From Cellulomonas sp. Root930 (GTDB lineage Bacteria; Actinomycetota; Actinomycetes; Actinomycetales; Cellulomonadaceae): DNA of 64,000 bases. The first letter of the stretch is position 1. Each line of letters starts with the position of its first letter. This document shows positions 63,164-64,000 of this stretch, piece after piece. A program made the position numbers and the translations under genes. Under the pieces are notes generated by a model. That model was given only the letters and a program-made list of their open reading frames with translations. It did no database searches and was not told the origin of the DNA. The DNA lies in the NCBI GenBank assembly GCA_001429255.1, contig LMJI01000001.1, positions 971,256 through 1,035,255 of the forward strand. Direction: 5' to 3'.

Positions 63164-64000
63164 GAGGCCAATCGTGCCTCGGTGACCCGCCCCGCGGGTA
63201 CCCCCCGGGAGGCCGATCCGTACAGCGCGGCGAACCCGGCGTACGCGACGGCGAGCACGAGGAAGAGCCCCTGGGAGTAGCCGGTGTCGGGCAGGGTGAC
63301 GGCCCCGAGCGCGGCGGCGCCGACGAACGCGGCGTTGTACAGGACGTCGTAGAGCGCGAACGCCCGGCCGCGGAAGGCGTCGTCGGTGTCGCGCTGCACG
63401 ATCGTGTCCACCGCGATCTTGGCGCCCTGCGCGGCCAGACCGAGCGCGCCGGCGGCGACCAGCACCGCGACCCGGGACGCCGAGGCGACGAGCAGCAGCT
63501 GGCTGACGGCCGCCAGGCCGAGGCAGAGCACGATCCATACGTGCGGGCCGGTGCGCGGTGACAGCACGGGCGTGAGCACCACCGCGAGCACGAAGCCGGC
63601 CGCCGACGCCCCGAGCACCAGCCCGAACGTCCGCAGCCCCTGGTCCGCGTCCGCGGGGTCGGACAGCAGGTTGCGGGCGATGAGGATGCTCGCGATGAAC
63701 GTGACGCCGTAGAGGAACCGGTGCGCGGCCATGATGCCGAGCGCCCGGGCGGGCGTCCGCCGCTCGATCAGGTGCCGCGCGCCGGCGACCAGCCCGTGGG
63801 CGAGGCTGCTCAGTGCCGCCTTCATCTGGCGGGCGTCGGCGCGCTCGTCGGGGCCCAGCCGGTCCTTGCCCAGCCGGGTGGCCAGCACGGCGGCGGTCGC
63901 CATGACCGCGGCGGCGACGAACAGTGCGGCTCCGTCGCGGGTGTGACCGGCGGGGAGCACCAGGCCGAGCACGAAGCCGATCCCGGCACCGACACCGGCC
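63160..64000 (-). CDS. MFS transporter, 3' part (N-terminus outside window)
   Basis: At least 280 C-terminal residues; the frame is open to the window edge. About eight hydrophobic segments, a central loop (RLGKDRLGPDERADARQMK), and VDTIVQRDTDDAFRGRAFALYDVLYN, which resembles the conserved loop of MFS efflux proteins of the EntS/enterobactin-exporter-like branch. Substrate unknown. Its stop overlaps the start of the LOV phosphatase gene, implying co-transcription. Confidence 0.8.
   Translation of the reverse strand, partial: AGVGAGIGFVLGLVLPAGHTRDGAALFVAAAVMATAAVLATRLGKDRLGPDERADARQMKAALSSLAHGLVAGARHLIERRTPARALGIMAAHRFLYGVTFIASILIARNLLSDPADADQGLRTFGLVLGASAAGFVLAVVLTPVLSPRTGPHVWIVLCLGLAAVSQLLLVASASRVAVLVAAGALGLAAQGAKIAVDTIVQRDTDDAFRGRAFALYDVLYNAAFVGAAALGAVTLPDTGYSQGLFLVLAVAYAGFAALYGSASRGVPAGRVTEARLAS

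Overview
The window is very GC-rich and almost fully coding on both strands. It carries the chromosome replication origin of a high-GC Gram-positive bacterium. The order jag-yidC-yidD-rnpA-rpmH / dnaA-dnaN-gnd-recF-dciA-gyrB-gyrA, the DUF3566 gene, tRNA-Ile and tRNA-Ala, and the block ppiA-crgA-DUF881-pabA-pknB-pknA-pbpA-rodA-pstP-fhaB-fhaA-tRNA-Leu is the classic actinobacterial origin neighbourhood. A large secreted GH9 cellulase with CBM3, three FN3 and CBM2 modules points to a cellulolytic Micrococcales organism, most likely Cellulomonas or a close relative. That taxonomic call is inference.

Layout, left to right. Positions 1-2050 hold the end of a 2-oxoacid:ferredoxin oxidoreductase beta subunit and a GltD-like flavoprotein with iron-sulfur domains. 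Positions 2110-11070 hold tRNA-Leu and a cell-wall and phospho-signalling operon: two FHA proteins, the PstP phosphatase, RodA, a transpeptidase and two Ser/Thr kinases. Positions 11122-15679 hold pabA, a class E sortase, a DUF881 protein, crgA, a rhomboid protease and a cyclophilin. Positions 15820-27645 look like an accessory stretch between ppiA and tRNA-Ala: a coiled-coil membrane protein, the cellulase, an atypical HisH/HisF pair, an ABC exporter, a GNAT enzyme, a two-component system and a GyrI-like protein. Positions 27691-37754 (minus strand) hold tRNA-Ala, a 39-residue DLW-type protein, tRNA-Ile, DUF3566, gyrA, gyrB, dciA, recF, gnd and dnaN.

Positions 37755-40462 are the origin: the dnaA-dnaN gap with DnaA-box-like sites and a thrice-repeated octamer, dnaA, and two perfect DnaA boxes upstream of dnaA. 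Positions 40463-42908 (plus strand) are rpmH-rnpA-yidD-yidC-jag. Positions 42909-45966 are about 3 kb without a credible gene, containing eight parS sites. rsmG, parA (with a ninth parS inside its frame) and parB follow. Positions 49732-63163 hold a D-Ala-D-Ala ligase, an aminotransferase, trxA, trxB, a pseudokinase separate from murJ, murJ, a DUF6049 protein, a NUDIX hydrolase, pcnA, and a LOV-GAF-PP2C phosphatase. A truncated MFS transporter ends the window.

Functionally the window joins three systems: replication initiation and origin segregation (dnaA, oriC, parS, ParAB), envelope growth under Ser/Thr kinase control (PknA/B, PstP, FHA proteins, RodA, PbpA, CrgA, MurJ, pseudokinase), and secretion or scavenging (cellulase, sortase, ABC exporter). 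The most unusual items are the HisF homologue lacking a catalytic aspartate, the parS-rich gene-free spacer with the extended ParA, the repeated oriC octamer, the crgA-rhomboid inverted repeat carrying a perfect DnaA box, and the putative blue-light-sensing phosphatase.
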